Below, one piece after another: positions 55,361 to 63,719 of a DNA stretch of 64,000 nt. Position 1 is the first letter of the stretch. Each line of letters starts with the position of its first letter. This DNA comes from Enterococcus caccae ATCC BAA-1240 (GTDB taxonomy: Bacteria > Bacillota > Bacilli > Lactobacillales > Enterococcaceae). The notes below the pieces were generated by a model, which was not told the DNA's origin, ran no database searches, and was given only the letters and a program-made list of their open reading frames with translations. The DNA lies in contig NZ_KE136472.1 in NCBI RefSeq assembly GCF_000407145.1, positions 310,001 through 374,000 of the forward strand. Direction: 5' to 3'. Both the position numbers and the translations under genes were made by a program.

Positions 55361-55814
55361 AAAATTTAAATTTGAATAATTTGTGTGATTCGAAACTGTT
55401 ATTAATAGTGAAGAGGATAAATCTTTTCGCTAAATACACAAGATTTCAATACGAAAATCCTCTAATCTATAAAAGTGTTCTTTGAAAATAGAATACAACT
55501 ATTAGCCACATTAATCTAGTACCAGCTTGATTGTAATAACGCCATGACTTGATAGCAATCAATTAGCGATAATTTATTATCAATCAACTTAGTTTCTAGT
55601 CAATTCTAAGTGCGATGATTTACTAGAGGATAATGATACTTTTTCACAACTGCTCATAGACTGAGGAGAGGTTTTTATGACCTATGGCGGGTGACGCCGC
55701 AGCTAATAGATTTTTTGCGATTAGAAATAATCAATTTCTGATGCGTTTATTCTACTCATGTCAATCTAATTTTTAATAGAATTTAAAAAAATTGATATGT
55801 GAGGAGGAAATATA
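55361..55814. other. Non-coding stretch between regulators and recombination genes
   Basis: It holds several ATCAA/TTGAT motifs around 55,530-55,620 that could bind a protein. GGAGAGG before ATGACCTATGGCGGGTGA (55,677) makes a five-codon ORF, and an overlapping 30-codon ORF (55,684-55,776, MAGDAAANRFFAIRNN) follows in another frame. A GGCGGGTGACGCCGC stem is within it. I cannot assign a function to any of these. Confidence 0.4.
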
Positions 55815-56027
55815 TTGGAAAAAGAACTTGATGTTATGGTAAGTAGAAGTGATCTTATTGAGATTGGATTCAAACCTACCCAAGCTTCAAATATGTTGAA
55901 GAAATCAAAAGAGTATTTAGTAAAAGTGGAAGGAGTAAGTTTTTATGATAATCGACAAATTAATGTTGTACCTGCAAGAATAATTGAAAAACTTTTTCAT
56001 ATTCAAATATCAAAACGAGAGGTATAA
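55815..56027 (+). CDS. DUF3173-type protein, probable recombination directionality factor
   Basis: A 70-residue protein with a predicted winged helix: VSRSDLIEIGFKPTQASNML near the start, then KVEGVSFYDNRQINVVPARI. DUF3173 proteins sit directly before tyrosine integrases in streptococcal and enterococcal ICEs and take the place of the excisionase. Here the integrase follows after 42 bases. It starts with TTG behind GAGGAGGAAATATA. Excision control is inferred from context. Confidence 0.75.
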   Translation: MEKELDVMVSRSDLIEIGFKPTQASNMLKKSKEYLVKVEGVSFYDNRQINVVPARIIEKLFHIQISKREV

Positions 56028-56069
56028 TTATCATAGACCTATCTCCTTGTACAATGAGGAGAGTTCGTT

Positions 56070-57275
56070 ATGGTAAAAATAAACAATATCTATCAGGATA
56101 AGAAAACAAAGAAATGGTTTTTCAGAGCATATTTTGGAACAGATAGTAATGGAAAAAAATTACAAAAAACAAAACGAGGGTTTTCATCACAGAGAGAAGC
56201 TAAATTAGCCTACGATAAATTCATGTTAACTCATGGATATAATCAAAGTATTACTAACCAATTGTCTACAAGCAATCAAATAACCTTTGAAGAATTCTAC
56301 CGTGTTCGTTTTGTTAAATGGTATGAGAAGCAAGTAAAGCGTCAAACCTTTGAAAATGCTCAATTTATCTTTGAACAAAAAATGTCTTACTTTTATTCCT
56401 TAAGAGTTAGGGACATAAGTAGTTCTGATATTGAAGATTGGATGTTTGAACTTAGCCAAACTTCTACTAGAAATTCCAGAAAACAAAAAGTCCAAGATAC
56501 ATTATCTAAAAGTTATATTAATCGTATAAGAGGCCATCTAAAAATTATTATGGATCGAGCTGTCCATGAAGGTCTCATTGAAACGAATCCAGTTGATAAA
56601 GTTTCTTATTTACCACTAGAAAATAAGAGGGTGGATTTTTGGGAAATTCAAGAATTTAAAAAAGTGATGAACGTTTTTTCTGATAATTCTATACAAGTTA
56701 AGCATAGAAAATTAGTGTTTGAATTACTTTTTTATACTGGTCTTAGGATTGGTGAGCTTGAGGCATTGTCTTGGGATAATGTAAACTTTGAAAAAAATCA
56801 AATCACAGTTGAAAAAACATTGATTTACGTAAGCAAGGATAATTGGTATTTTTCAACCCCTAAAACAAAAAATGCATATAGAACAATAGGCATTGGCAAA
56901 GTACTTTCAAAGAAGTTGTACGAATGGAGTCAATTACAGAGAATGATTGGAAAATTTGAATACGTTATTCAATTAGATGGAACTTTTACACCTCCGTATT
57001 CATTTGCAAATTGGCTCAAAGAAGCTGCTATTAAAGCAGAAATAAAACCAATAAAACTTCACTCTTTAAGACATTCCCATGTTGCATTGCTTATTGAACA
57101 AAATATTCAACCTTTAGCAATTCAAGAGAGAATGGGGCATTCTAACATTCAGATTACTTTAGGAACTTATGGACACCTATATGCAAAATCTGATAATGAG
57201 GTAGTTGAGGCAATCGATGATTTTCAATCTGATGATGTTATTTTGGAAGAAATAGATGAATTTGAATTAGTTTGA
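56070..57275 (+). CDS. int: Tyrosine recombinase (Tn916-type integrase) of the island
   Basis: A 401-residue site-specific recombinase. Residues 1-60 are the arm-binding domain (YQDKKTKKWFFRAYFGTDSN), about 70-185 the core-binding SAM-like domain, and 190-401 the catalytic domain with Arg226 (TGLRIGEL), His331 and Arg334 (HSLRHSH), His357 (MGHSNIQ) and nucleophile Tyr367 (LGTYGHLY); a catalytic Lys is in PKTKNAYR. All catalytic residues are present. The TGA stop overlaps the right attachment repeat by one base, so the gene sits at the very end of the island. AATGAGGAGAGTTCGTT precedes the ATG. Confidence 0.94.
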   Translation: MVKINNIYQDKKTKKWFFRAYFGTDSNGKKLQKTKRGFSSQREAKLAYDKFMLTHGYNQSITNQLSTSNQITFEEFYRVRFVKWYEKQVKRQTFENAQFIFEQKMSYFYSLRVRDISSSDIEDWMFELSQTSTRNSRKQKVQDTLSKSYINRIRGHLKIIMDRAVHEGLIETNPVDKVSYLPLENKRVDFWEIQEFKKVMNVFSDNSIQVKHRKLVFELLFYTGLRIGELEALSWDNVNFEKNQITVEKTLIYVSKDNWYFSTPKTKNAYRTIGIGKVLSKKLYEWSQLQRMIGKFEYVIQLDGTFTPPYSFANWLKEAAIKAEIKPIKLHSLRHSHVALLIEQNIQPLAIQERMGHSNIQITLGTYGHLYAKSDNEVVEAIDDFQSDDVILEEIDEFELV

Positions 57276-57294
57276 GTTTTCCAATTTTCTACCA
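57275..57294 (+). repeat. Right attachment site (attR) of the island
   Basis: AGTTTTCCAATTTTCTACCA, identical to 24,028-24,047, overlapping the last base of the integrase stop codon. The element between the two copies is 33.2 kb. Confidence 0.88.
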
Positions 57295-57436
57295 GAGTAG
57301 ATAAAAAGGTTATGATATCAATGAAAAAGTACTGATTTTTCCAGTTGAAGATGTACCGCCGATGATTGGAAAACTCAGTAAAAATACGTTCAATCAACAA
57401 AAATTCAGGAAAATAAGTCACTATTTTTACTTCCTA

Positions 57437-57454
57437 TTTTCCAAAATTCTACCA
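57437..57454 (+). repeat. Third, imperfect attachment-like copy
   Basis: TTTTCCAAAATTCTACCA differs from the att core at two of 18 bases. A shorter copy, TTTTCTACCAGAAAC, is at 57,632. These lie outside attR and could be remnants of earlier or tandem integrations. Confidence 0.55.
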
Positions 57455-57630
57455 AGAGGATGGGACAGAAGTGTTTAATCTCGAGAAATAAGAAGGAATT
57501 CACGAAAATTGCTCTTCAAATTTTTGTGAATTTCAGCTTATTTCCGAAGGGATTGCTTCTGCTCCCAACGTTTATACGGATTCCACGTGAGTGGGATATG
57601 ACTCGAAGAGTTATGTCCCACTCACTTTTT
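57455..57630. repeat. Enterococcal intergenic repeat (copy 3)
   Basis: Contains GAGGATGGGACAGAAG, TCTCGAGAAATAAGAAG, TTATTTCCGAAGGGATTGCTT and a GTGAGTGGGATATGACTC hairpin, all modules seen at 4,508, 12,163 and 15,411. It looks like a composite of two repeat units. Confidence 0.7.
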
Positions 57631-58012
57631 GTTTTCTACCAGAAACTTTTATACGTATGGTTAAATACAGATGTTTTTAAGAGAAAACTTATCATTTAAA
57701 AAAAATTGTTGAAAGTTGCTTTTTTCTAGAAAAAGGTATTAAAGACATCTGCTGTAAACACTAGATATGAAAATATTTAATTACATAGTAAAAAAGCTAG
57801 GGAATTAATAAAAAAACGAGTATGTATTTTAAACATTGATACCAGTAACATTATTTTGTTGTATTAACCTATATTTAATGACAGTTGAATGATACAAGTT
57901 TAATTGAAGTGAATTATCATAAAATCTTAAGAAATTAGAGAGGTTTTATTGATAATTTATTGCTAAATCAAACTTATACTAATTGTATAAATAAATATCG
58001 GAGGTAGAGTTA

Positions 58013-59071
58013 ATGAAAACAGTTGCGATTATTTTTGGTGGAATTTCTTCTGAATATGAAGTTTCACTGAAATCTGCTGTAGCGATTATTGAAAACATGG
58101 AAACTCTTGATTATAGCGTAATGAAAATAGGGATTACTAAAAAAGGACAGTGGTATTTATTTGAAGGAACAACAGACCAAATAAAGAACGATAACTGGTA
58201 TTTAGAACTAAATTGTCAAGAAATGATGGTTGATTTCGCAAAAAAAAGGTTTGTATTGAAAAACAGCAAAGAATTTATCAAACCTGATATTTTATTCCCT
58301 GTTTTACATGGAGGTTATGGTGAAAACGGTGCTATGCAGGGAGTATTTGAACTGTTAGATATTCCGTATGTAGGTTGTGGTATTGGATCTGCTGCAATTT
58401 CAATGAATAAAATAATGCTTCATGAATTTGCCGAAGCCATCGGTGTTAAAAGTACACCTAGTATGATCCTAGAATCTGATAAAGGACTGCAAAAAGTAGA
58501 TGAGTTTGCGAAAATACATGGATTCCCATTATATGTCAAACCAAATGAAGCAGGGTCATCAAAAGGAATTAGCAAGGTAGTACAAAAAAGTAATTTATAT
58601 AAAGCAATAGATGAAGCCTCAAAATATGACAGTCGAATTTTAATTCAAAAGGAAGTGAAAGGGGTAGAAATTGGTTGTGGTATTTTAGGGAATGAACAAT
58701 TGGTCGTTGGAGAATGTGACCAAATTAGTCTTTTGGATGGCTTTTTCGATTATGAAGAGAAATATAATTTAGTGACAGCAGAAATTTTGTTACCAGCTAA
58801 ACTATCAATAGACAAAAAAGAAGACATCCAGATGAAAGCAAAAAAACTATACAGACTATTAGGATGCAAAGGATTAGCAAGAATCGATTTTTTCTTAACG
58901 GATGACGGAGAAATTTTATTAAATGAGATCAATACAATGCCTGGTTTTACAGAGCATTCAAGATTTCCAATGATGATGAACGAGATCGGGATGGACTACA
59001 AAGAAATTATAGAAAAACTATTAGTATTGGCGGTGGAAAATCATGAAAAAAAATTATCTACGATTGATTAA
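58013..59071 (+). CDS. vanE: D-alanine--D-serine ligase, VanE type
   Basis: A 352-residue D-Ala-D-X ligase of the ATP-grasp fold. It opens VAIIFGGISSEYEVSLKSA, has PDILFPVLHGGYGENGAMQG near residue 90, FPLYVKPNEAGSSKGISKV near 165, IGCGILGNEQLVVGECDQ near 220, and the omega-loop FDYEEKYNLVTAEI near 245 that goes with D-Ser rather than D-lactate specificity, then NEINTMPGFT near 305. Replacing terminal D-Ala by D-Ser weakens vancomycin binding and gives low-level resistance. The gene order ligase-vanXY-vanT-vanR-vanS is that of VanC, E and N. VanE is my best match from memory of the protein; VanL or VanN cannot be excluded. Confidence 0.85.
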   Translation: MKTVAIIFGGISSEYEVSLKSAVAIIENMETLDYSVMKIGITKKGQWYLFEGTTDQIKNDNWYLELNCQEMMVDFAKKRFVLKNSKEFIKPDILFPVLHGGYGENGAMQGVFELLDIPYVGCGIGSAAISMNKIMLHEFAEAIGVKSTPSMILESDKGLQKVDEFAKIHGFPLYVKPNEAGSSKGISKVVQKSNLYKAIDEASKYDSRILIQKEVKGVEIGCGILGNEQLVVGECDQISLLDGFFDYEEKYNLVTAEILLPAKLSIDKKEDIQMKAKKLYRLLGCKGLARIDFFLTDDGEILLNEINTMPGFTEHSRFPMMMNEIGMDYKEIIEKLLVLAVENHEKKLSTID

Positions 59072-59624
59072 TGAAGACAATAAAATAAAAGATTCTGAGA
59101 GACCACGTCACCTTGTTCAGGCTCCGTTTGCGCAAACGAATGTACTAGTTGATCCTATGGTAGCGATACAGCTAGAAAAACTAATAAAAACAACAGGTCT
59201 TGATGGTCAAATTATTACCATTGATGGCTATCGTTCAAAGCAGACGCAACAAGCACTTTGGGACGAGACGATTCAAGAAAAAGGGCTTGAATTTGCGAAC
59301 AAATATGTGGCAAAGCCTGGATGTAGTGAACATGAGATTGGTTTAGCTGTTGATTTGGGTTTAGCAACAGAAGAAAATGATTTTATTCGACCAAGCTTCA
59401 CGGATAGTCCTGTTGTTGATAAATTTTTGGAACATATGACAGATTTTGGTTTTATTTTAAGATATCAAAAAGGAAAAGAATCTATTACCAATATAAACTA
59501 TGAACCATGGCACTTTAGATATGTGGGGACACCCCATAGCTCGATTATAGTACAGCAAAACTGGGTATTAGAAGAATATATTGAATTCATTGAGTCAATA
59601 AAAGGAACTGCTTATGAAGCATAG
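59043..59624 (+). CDS. vanXY: D,D-dipeptidase/D,D-carboxypeptidase VanXY
   Basis: A 193-residue zinc peptidase that removes D-Ala-D-Ala dipeptide and the last D-Ala of pentapeptide precursors, leaving D-Ser-ended precursors. Zinc ligands His97 and Asp104 lie in CSEHEIGLAVDLG and His157 with the catalytic base Glu154 in YEPWHFRYVG; DGYRSKQTQQALW near residue 60 is the family's substrate block. It lacks a signal or membrane segment, as in cytoplasmic VanXY. The start overlaps the ligase end by 29 bases, and the stop overlaps the vanT start. Confidence 0.93.
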   Translation: MKKNYLRLINEDNKIKDSERPRHLVQAPFAQTNVLVDPMVAIQLEKLIKTTGLDGQIITIDGYRSKQTQQALWDETIQEKGLEFANKYVAKPGCSEHEIGLAVDLGLATEENDFIRPSFTDSPVVDKFLEHMTDFGFILRYQKGKESITNINYEPWHFRYVGTPHSSIIVQQNWVLEEYIEFIESIKGTAYEA

Positions 59625-61716
59625 AGCTAATGGCATTGATATATTTCGAATATTCGCTGCTATCATGGTTGTTGCTATCCATACATTCCCTTTTCAATCA
59701 ATAGCACCTTTTTTAGACGAAGTCATAACGTTGACTGTGTTTCGGGTAGCTGTCCCCTTTTTCTTTATGATTACAGGATATTTTTTGTTAGGAAGATTGT
59801 CATTAAATTTTTCGTATAATAATAGTCAGAGAGTGAAAAAATATCTATACAAAATTGGAATGATTTATTTATATTCTATTTTATTGTATTTCCCGTTATC
59901 TTTGCTAAATGGCACTATTTCATTAAAAATGAACATACTTTTAAAGGTTCTCATTTTTGATGGTAGCTTTTATCACCTCTGGTACTTTCCAGCTATTATA
60001 ATTGGAACGATTTTAGTAAGCCTACTGTTACGTAGCGTAGGATTTAAATTAACAGTCGCATTTTCTATATGTCTATATCTAGTCGGACTCGGAGGAGATA
60101 GCTGGTACGGGATAGTCAGTCAAATTCCATTACTGAATAAACTTTATTCGTTTATATTTAGTTGGACGGATTATACGCGTTCAGGTCTTTTCTTTGCGCC
60201 TATATTTCTTTGCTTAGGCATACTTGTTTATAGAAAGAATAAAAAGTTAACAGCATTAAAGGGATTAAACTTGTTGTTTTATGTGTTTATTATAGGCATG
60301 ATCATTGAAAGCATATTTCTGCACCGATTTACAAACATCAAACATGATAGTATGTATCTTTTACTACCTTTAGGTATATTCATTTTGTTTTTAATGTTGT
60401 TAAAGTGGCAACCAAAACTAAAGGTAAAAGAATCAGCCGATTTAACGTTACTGGTTTATATTATCCATCCATTAGTTATTGTAATTGTCCATTCTATAAG
60501 TAATTATATTCCGATATTAAAAAACAGTTTGCTAAATTTCTTGTTAGTAGTCGTGTGTAGCTTTATACTAGCTCAGTTCCTGTTAAACTTAAAAAGAAAA
60601 CGAAGAGTTAGTAAGCAAAAAATACTATTTGAACGTGCTAGTAAAGAAATATCAGCTAGTGCAATACACCATAATATTAATGAAGTACGAAAGATAATTC
60701 CTGAAAATACAAATATTATGGGGGTTGTGAAGGCAAATGCGTACGGTTGTGGCATGGTAGAAGTAGCACATGAGTTAGAAAAAAACGGTATTTCATTTTT
60801 CTGCGTAGCTACTATAGAAGAAGCAATTGCATTAAGAAAATCAGGAAATCAAGGAGAAATCTTAATTTTAGGGTATACACATCCCGATCGTATTCATGAT
60901 ATAAAAAAATATGATTTGACCCAATCAATTGTAAGTGAAGAGCATGGAAAAATGTTGAATCTTAAAAAAATACCTATTCGTTGTCATTTACAGGTTGATA
61001 CTGGGATGCATCGTTTAGGTGTTACACCAAACGTAACAATTATTCAGCAGATGTATCGTTTATCCAATCTCAAAATTGAGGGGATATACTCACACTTAGG
61101 TTCTTCAGACTCATTAGAGCTAGAATCAATCGTTCGAACAAATGCTCAAATTTTTTTATTCAATAATATACTAAGTGATTTGAAACAAATGGGCATTTCC
61201 TACGGATATACTCATATCCAAAGCAGTTATGGTATTTTAAATTACCCAGAATTAAACTTTGATTTTGTGAGAGTAGGAATTCTCTGTTATGGATTTTTAA
61301 GTGACTATAATATACCGACTAAAATCACTATAGATTTACAACCTATAGTGAAGGTAAAAGCATCTTTAATTACAAAAAGAGTTGTAGATGCAGGCGAATA
61401 TGTTGGGTATGGATTGGGCGCTAAGGTTGAAAAAAGAACAAGAATAGGCGTCGTTAGCATTGGGTATGCGGACGGTATACCTAGAACATTATCCAATGCT
61501 AAACTGACGTTAGAGTTTAAAGGACAACCAATAAAACAGATTGGAAATATTTGTATGGATATGATGATTGTTGATTTGACAGAAGTAGAAGATATTTCTG
61601 TAAATGATGAATTAATCGTTTTACCTAATATTAGTAAAATAGCTGATGAAGAACAAACAATTACAAATGAGCTATTGAGTCGATTGGGTTCAAGGCTAGG
61701 CGTGGGTTTAAGCTGA
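59614..61716 (+). CDS. vanT: Membrane-bound serine racemase VanT
   Basis: A 700-residue fusion. Residues 1-335 hold about ten hydrophobic segments of the acyltransferase-3-like type (ANGIDIFRIFAAIMVVAIHT at the start), thought to import or channel L-Ser. Residues 345-700 form an alanine-racemase-fold domain: PLP lysine 373 in MGVVKANAYGCG, CHLQVDTGMHRLGV near 460, GVVSIGYADGIPR near 615, NICMDMMIVDLT near 645. It supplies D-Ser for the ligase. The full-length single-chain form separates it from VanL, where the two domains are separate proteins. Starts 11 bases inside the end of vanXY. Confidence 0.93.
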   Translation: MKHRANGIDIFRIFAAIMVVAIHTFPFQSIAPFLDEVITLTVFRVAVPFFFMITGYFLLGRLSLNFSYNNSQRVKKYLYKIGMIYLYSILLYFPLSLLNGTISLKMNILLKVLIFDGSFYHLWYFPAIIIGTILVSLLLRSVGFKLTVAFSICLYLVGLGGDSWYGIVSQIPLLNKLYSFIFSWTDYTRSGLFFAPIFLCLGILVYRKNKKLTALKGLNLLFYVFIIGMIIESIFLHRFTNIKHDSMYLLLPLGIFILFLMLLKWQPKLKVKESADLTLLVYIIHPLVIVIVHSISNYIPILKNSLLNFLLVVVCSFILAQFLLNLKRKRRVSKQKILFERASKEISASAIHHNINEVRKIIPENTNIMGVVKANAYGCGMVEVAHELEKNGISFFCVATIEEAIALRKSGNQGEILILGYTHPDRIHDIKKYDLTQSIVSEEHGKMLNLKKIPIRCHLQVDTGMHRLGVTPNVTIIQQMYRLSNLKIEGIYSHLGSSDSLELESIVRTNAQIFLFNNILSDLKQMGISYGYTHIQSSYGILNYPELNFDFVRVGILCYGFLSDYNIPTKITIDLQPIVKVKASLITKRVVDAGEYVGYGLGAKVEKRTRIGVVSIGYADGIPRTLSNAKLTLEFKGQPIKQIGNICMDMMIVDLTEVEDISVNDELIVLPNISKIADEEQTITNELLSRLGSRLGVGLS

Positions 61717-61783
61717 TTGTTAGTAGCTGACATTGTATGGAATACTCCTTATAATTAGGTGAATGAAGAATGGAGGATGTTTA

Positions 61784-62473
61784 ATGGCTAAAATACTAAT
61801 TTTAGATGATGAAAAAGAAATTGTAAGTCTACTAAGTACGCTACTTTCTAACGAAGGATATGAGGTATATGAAGCTATGTCAGGAAATGAAAGCTTAGAT
61901 ATTATAGAAAAGAATAGGATCGATTTAGCGATACTAGATGTCATGCTTCCTGACATATCAGGATTTGATGTATTGCAAAGAATTAGAGAAAAACAATTTT
62001 TTCCTGTGTTAATGTTAACTGCACGTGGTCAGGATATAGATAAAATTAGTGGTCTTTCTATGGGAGCAGATGACTATATTGTTAAGCCGTTCAATCCTTT
62101 TGAAGTGTTAGCTAGAGTGAAAACGCAGCTGCGCAGATATCAAACCTACAACTCCCAAGGGATAGAGCAAGTAAATGAATATACTAAAAATGGACTTAAT
62201 ATATCTGTTGATAGTCGGAAAGTATCCTTATACGAGGAAGAAATAAAATTAACACCTATTGAATTCGACATCTTGTGGTACTTGTGTAAAAATGAAGGCC
62301 GTGTAGTATCTTCAGAAGAATTATTTGAACAAGTTTGGAAAGAAGATTATCTAGAAAATAATAATACTGTCATGGCGCATATTGCTAGAATTAGAGAAAA
62401 GATGCATGAAAAACCAAGACAGCCAAATATTATAAAAACGGTATGGGGAGTAGGTTATACAATTGAAAAATAA
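61784..62473 (+). CDS. vanR: Response regulator VanR
   Basis: A 229-residue OmpR/PhoB-type regulator. The receiver domain has acidic pocket DDEKE, phospho-acceptor Asp52 in LAILDVMLPD, and signature Lys in YIVKPFNPFEVLARV. The winged-helix domain (residues 130-229) ends IIKTVWGVGYTIEK. It should be phosphorylated by VanS and activate the ligase promoter upstream. ATG at 61,784 follows GGAGGATGTTTA; a start seven codons earlier would overlap that ribosome site. Confidence 0.92.
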   Translation: MAKILILDDEKEIVSLLSTLLSNEGYEVYEAMSGNESLDIIEKNRIDLAILDVMLPDISGFDVLQRIREKQFFPVLMLTARGQDIDKISGLSMGADDYIVKPFNPFEVLARVKTQLRRYQTYNSQGIEQVNEYTKNGLNISVDSRKVSLYEEEIKLTPIEFDILWYLCKNEGRVVSSEELFEQVWKEDYLENNNTVMAHIARIREKMHEKPRQPNIIKTVWGVGYTIEK

Positions 62474-63536
62474 TCTAACGATGCAGATTACAAAAAAATA
62501 TTTCTATACAATGATCATAGCAACAACTGTTCTAGTTATCATTCCATTGATGGTTAAAATGTTGCTTTCGCTTAGAGTATGGGACGGTACTGAATTTTTT
62601 TATCCAATGCTATATATTTTAAATAGATCATTAGGAATTTGGTTGATTGTTACACCTTTATTTGTTTGGTTGGTAGTGACGTACACGTTCTTTAGAAAAA
62701 TGATGAGTTATTTAGAAGAAATGATAGTGGCGACTAAGAGTTTAATCGAACAACCAGACGAAAAAATAATACTAAGAAATGAACTATCTGAATTTGAGAA
62801 CGAAATCAATCACATACGTACAGATAGTTTAGAGAATAAAAAAATGGCAAACGAAGCAGAAAAAAAGAAAAATGATCTTCTTACCTACTTAGCGCATGAT
62901 TTAAGAACTCCTCTTACAAGCATTATTGGATATATCTCACTGCTTAAAAATGAACAGATATACTCTGATTTGGATTCTACGAAAAGGAAAAAGTATATAG
63001 ATATTATTTCAGATAAAGCCAGTCGATTAGAATATTTAATCAATGATTTTTTTGAAATTGCAAAAACAGGGTCTAGTAAAAAAGGAATAAACAAAGAAGA
63101 GGTAGATTTAAGCTTGATGTTGATACAAATTAGTTCAGAATTTTTACCTCTTTTAAACGAGAAGAAACTCGAGTGGGATTTAAAGATTGAACAAAATATT
63201 CATACTAAATTAGATATAAATAAATTTGAAAGAGTGCTAGATAATCTGATTAGGAATGCTATATCTTATTCTCCTAATGAGACAGTAATACAACTAACCT
63301 TGGAAAAAATAGATGAGAGAGTAGTATTATCTATAGGAAATATAACCAATAAGGTCTCAGAGGAAGACATGGATTATCTGTTTGAACCATTTTTTAGAGG
63401 GGATCAATCGAGAAGTACAAAAACGGGAAATGCTGGTTTAGGATTAGCAATTGCAAAACAAATTATTAATGAACACGGAGGTACCATCGAAGCAGAACTA
63501 GAAAATAACTATTTTAAAGTATCAATTAATATATAA
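62463..63536 (+). CDS. vanS: Sensor histidine kinase VanS
   Basis: A 357-residue kinase with two membrane segments (YTMIIATTVLVIIPLMVKM and GIWLIVTPLFVWLVVTYTF), a HAMP-like linker, the DHp domain with His145 in LLTYLAHDLRTPLTSIIGYI, and an ATPase domain with N-box DNLIRNAISYS and G-box AGLGLAIAKQIINEHGG. It senses glycopeptide stress and controls VanR. The frame is intact here; in the first described VanE strain the kinase gene was, as I recall, interrupted. It starts with TTG inside the end of vanR, implying coupled translation. Confidence 0.9.
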   Translation: MKNNLTMQITKKYFYTMIIATTVLVIIPLMVKMLLSLRVWDGTEFFYPMLYILNRSLGIWLIVTPLFVWLVVTYTFFRKMMSYLEEMIVATKSLIEQPDEKIILRNELSEFENEINHIRTDSLENKKMANEAEKKKNDLLTYLAHDLRTPLTSIIGYISLLKNEQIYSDLDSTKRKKYIDIISDKASRLEYLINDFFEIAKTGSSKKGINKEEVDLSLMLIQISSEFLPLLNEKKLEWDLKIEQNIHTKLDINKFERVLDNLIRNAISYSPNETVIQLTLEKIDERVVLSIGNITNKVSEEDMDYLFEPFFRGDQSRSTKTGNAGLGLAIAKQIINEHGGTIEAELENNYFKVSINI

Positions 63537-63589
63537 GTAGATAAAAATATTTCAAAAAGTTTTGTTAAAAGTGAGGAAAGAGTGTAAGT
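63537..63589. other. Short gap after vanS
   Basis: No clear terminator of its own is visible; the repeat that follows probably serves to end the van transcript. Confidence 0.4.
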
Positions 63590-63705
63590 GTGGGGTGTGG
63601 GACAAAAGTAACAATCACTTTTGTTTCACACCCTAAATGCGAATAAGCGGTGGACGCAGAAGCAATCCCGAGAAATAAGCTTGTGTCCCATCCTCCACTT
63701 TTTGA
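63590..63705. repeat. Enterococcal intergenic repeat (copy 4)
   Basis: GGGGTGTGGGACAAAAGT and ACTTTTGTTTCACACCCT followed by AATGCGAATAAGCGGT and a CCATCCTCC end. Over its first 60 bases it is almost identical to copy 1 at 4,508, with the same order of modules. Confidence 0.75.
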
Positions 63706-63719
63706 TTTTAGAGTACATA

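Larger units (their letters stand above)
57295..58012. promoter_or_regulatory. Intergenic stretch with att-like copies, a repeat and the van promoter
   Basis: No ORF of substance. 57,455-57,630 is a copy of the enterococcal repeat. Near 57,947-57,966, TATTGATAA and TATTGCTAA form a direct repeat with 11-base spacing, the pattern bound by OmpR-family activators. TATACT at 57,975-57,980 follows at the right distance to be the -10. GGAGG at 57,999-58,003 is the ribosome site of the ligase. Activation by VanR is inferred. Confidence 0.55.

Noticed and set aside
55684-55776. The 30-codon ORF MAGDAAANRFFAIRNN as a real gene.
   Set aside because: Its ribosome site serves a different overlapping ATG, and I know no homologue; listed only within the intergenic entry.
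58013-59071. VanG or VanA/B type for the resistance operon.
   Set aside because: The order ligase-vanXY-vanT-vanR-vanS and the EKYNL loop fit VanC/E/L/N. VanG places its regulators first, and vanA/B have vanH and separate vanX.
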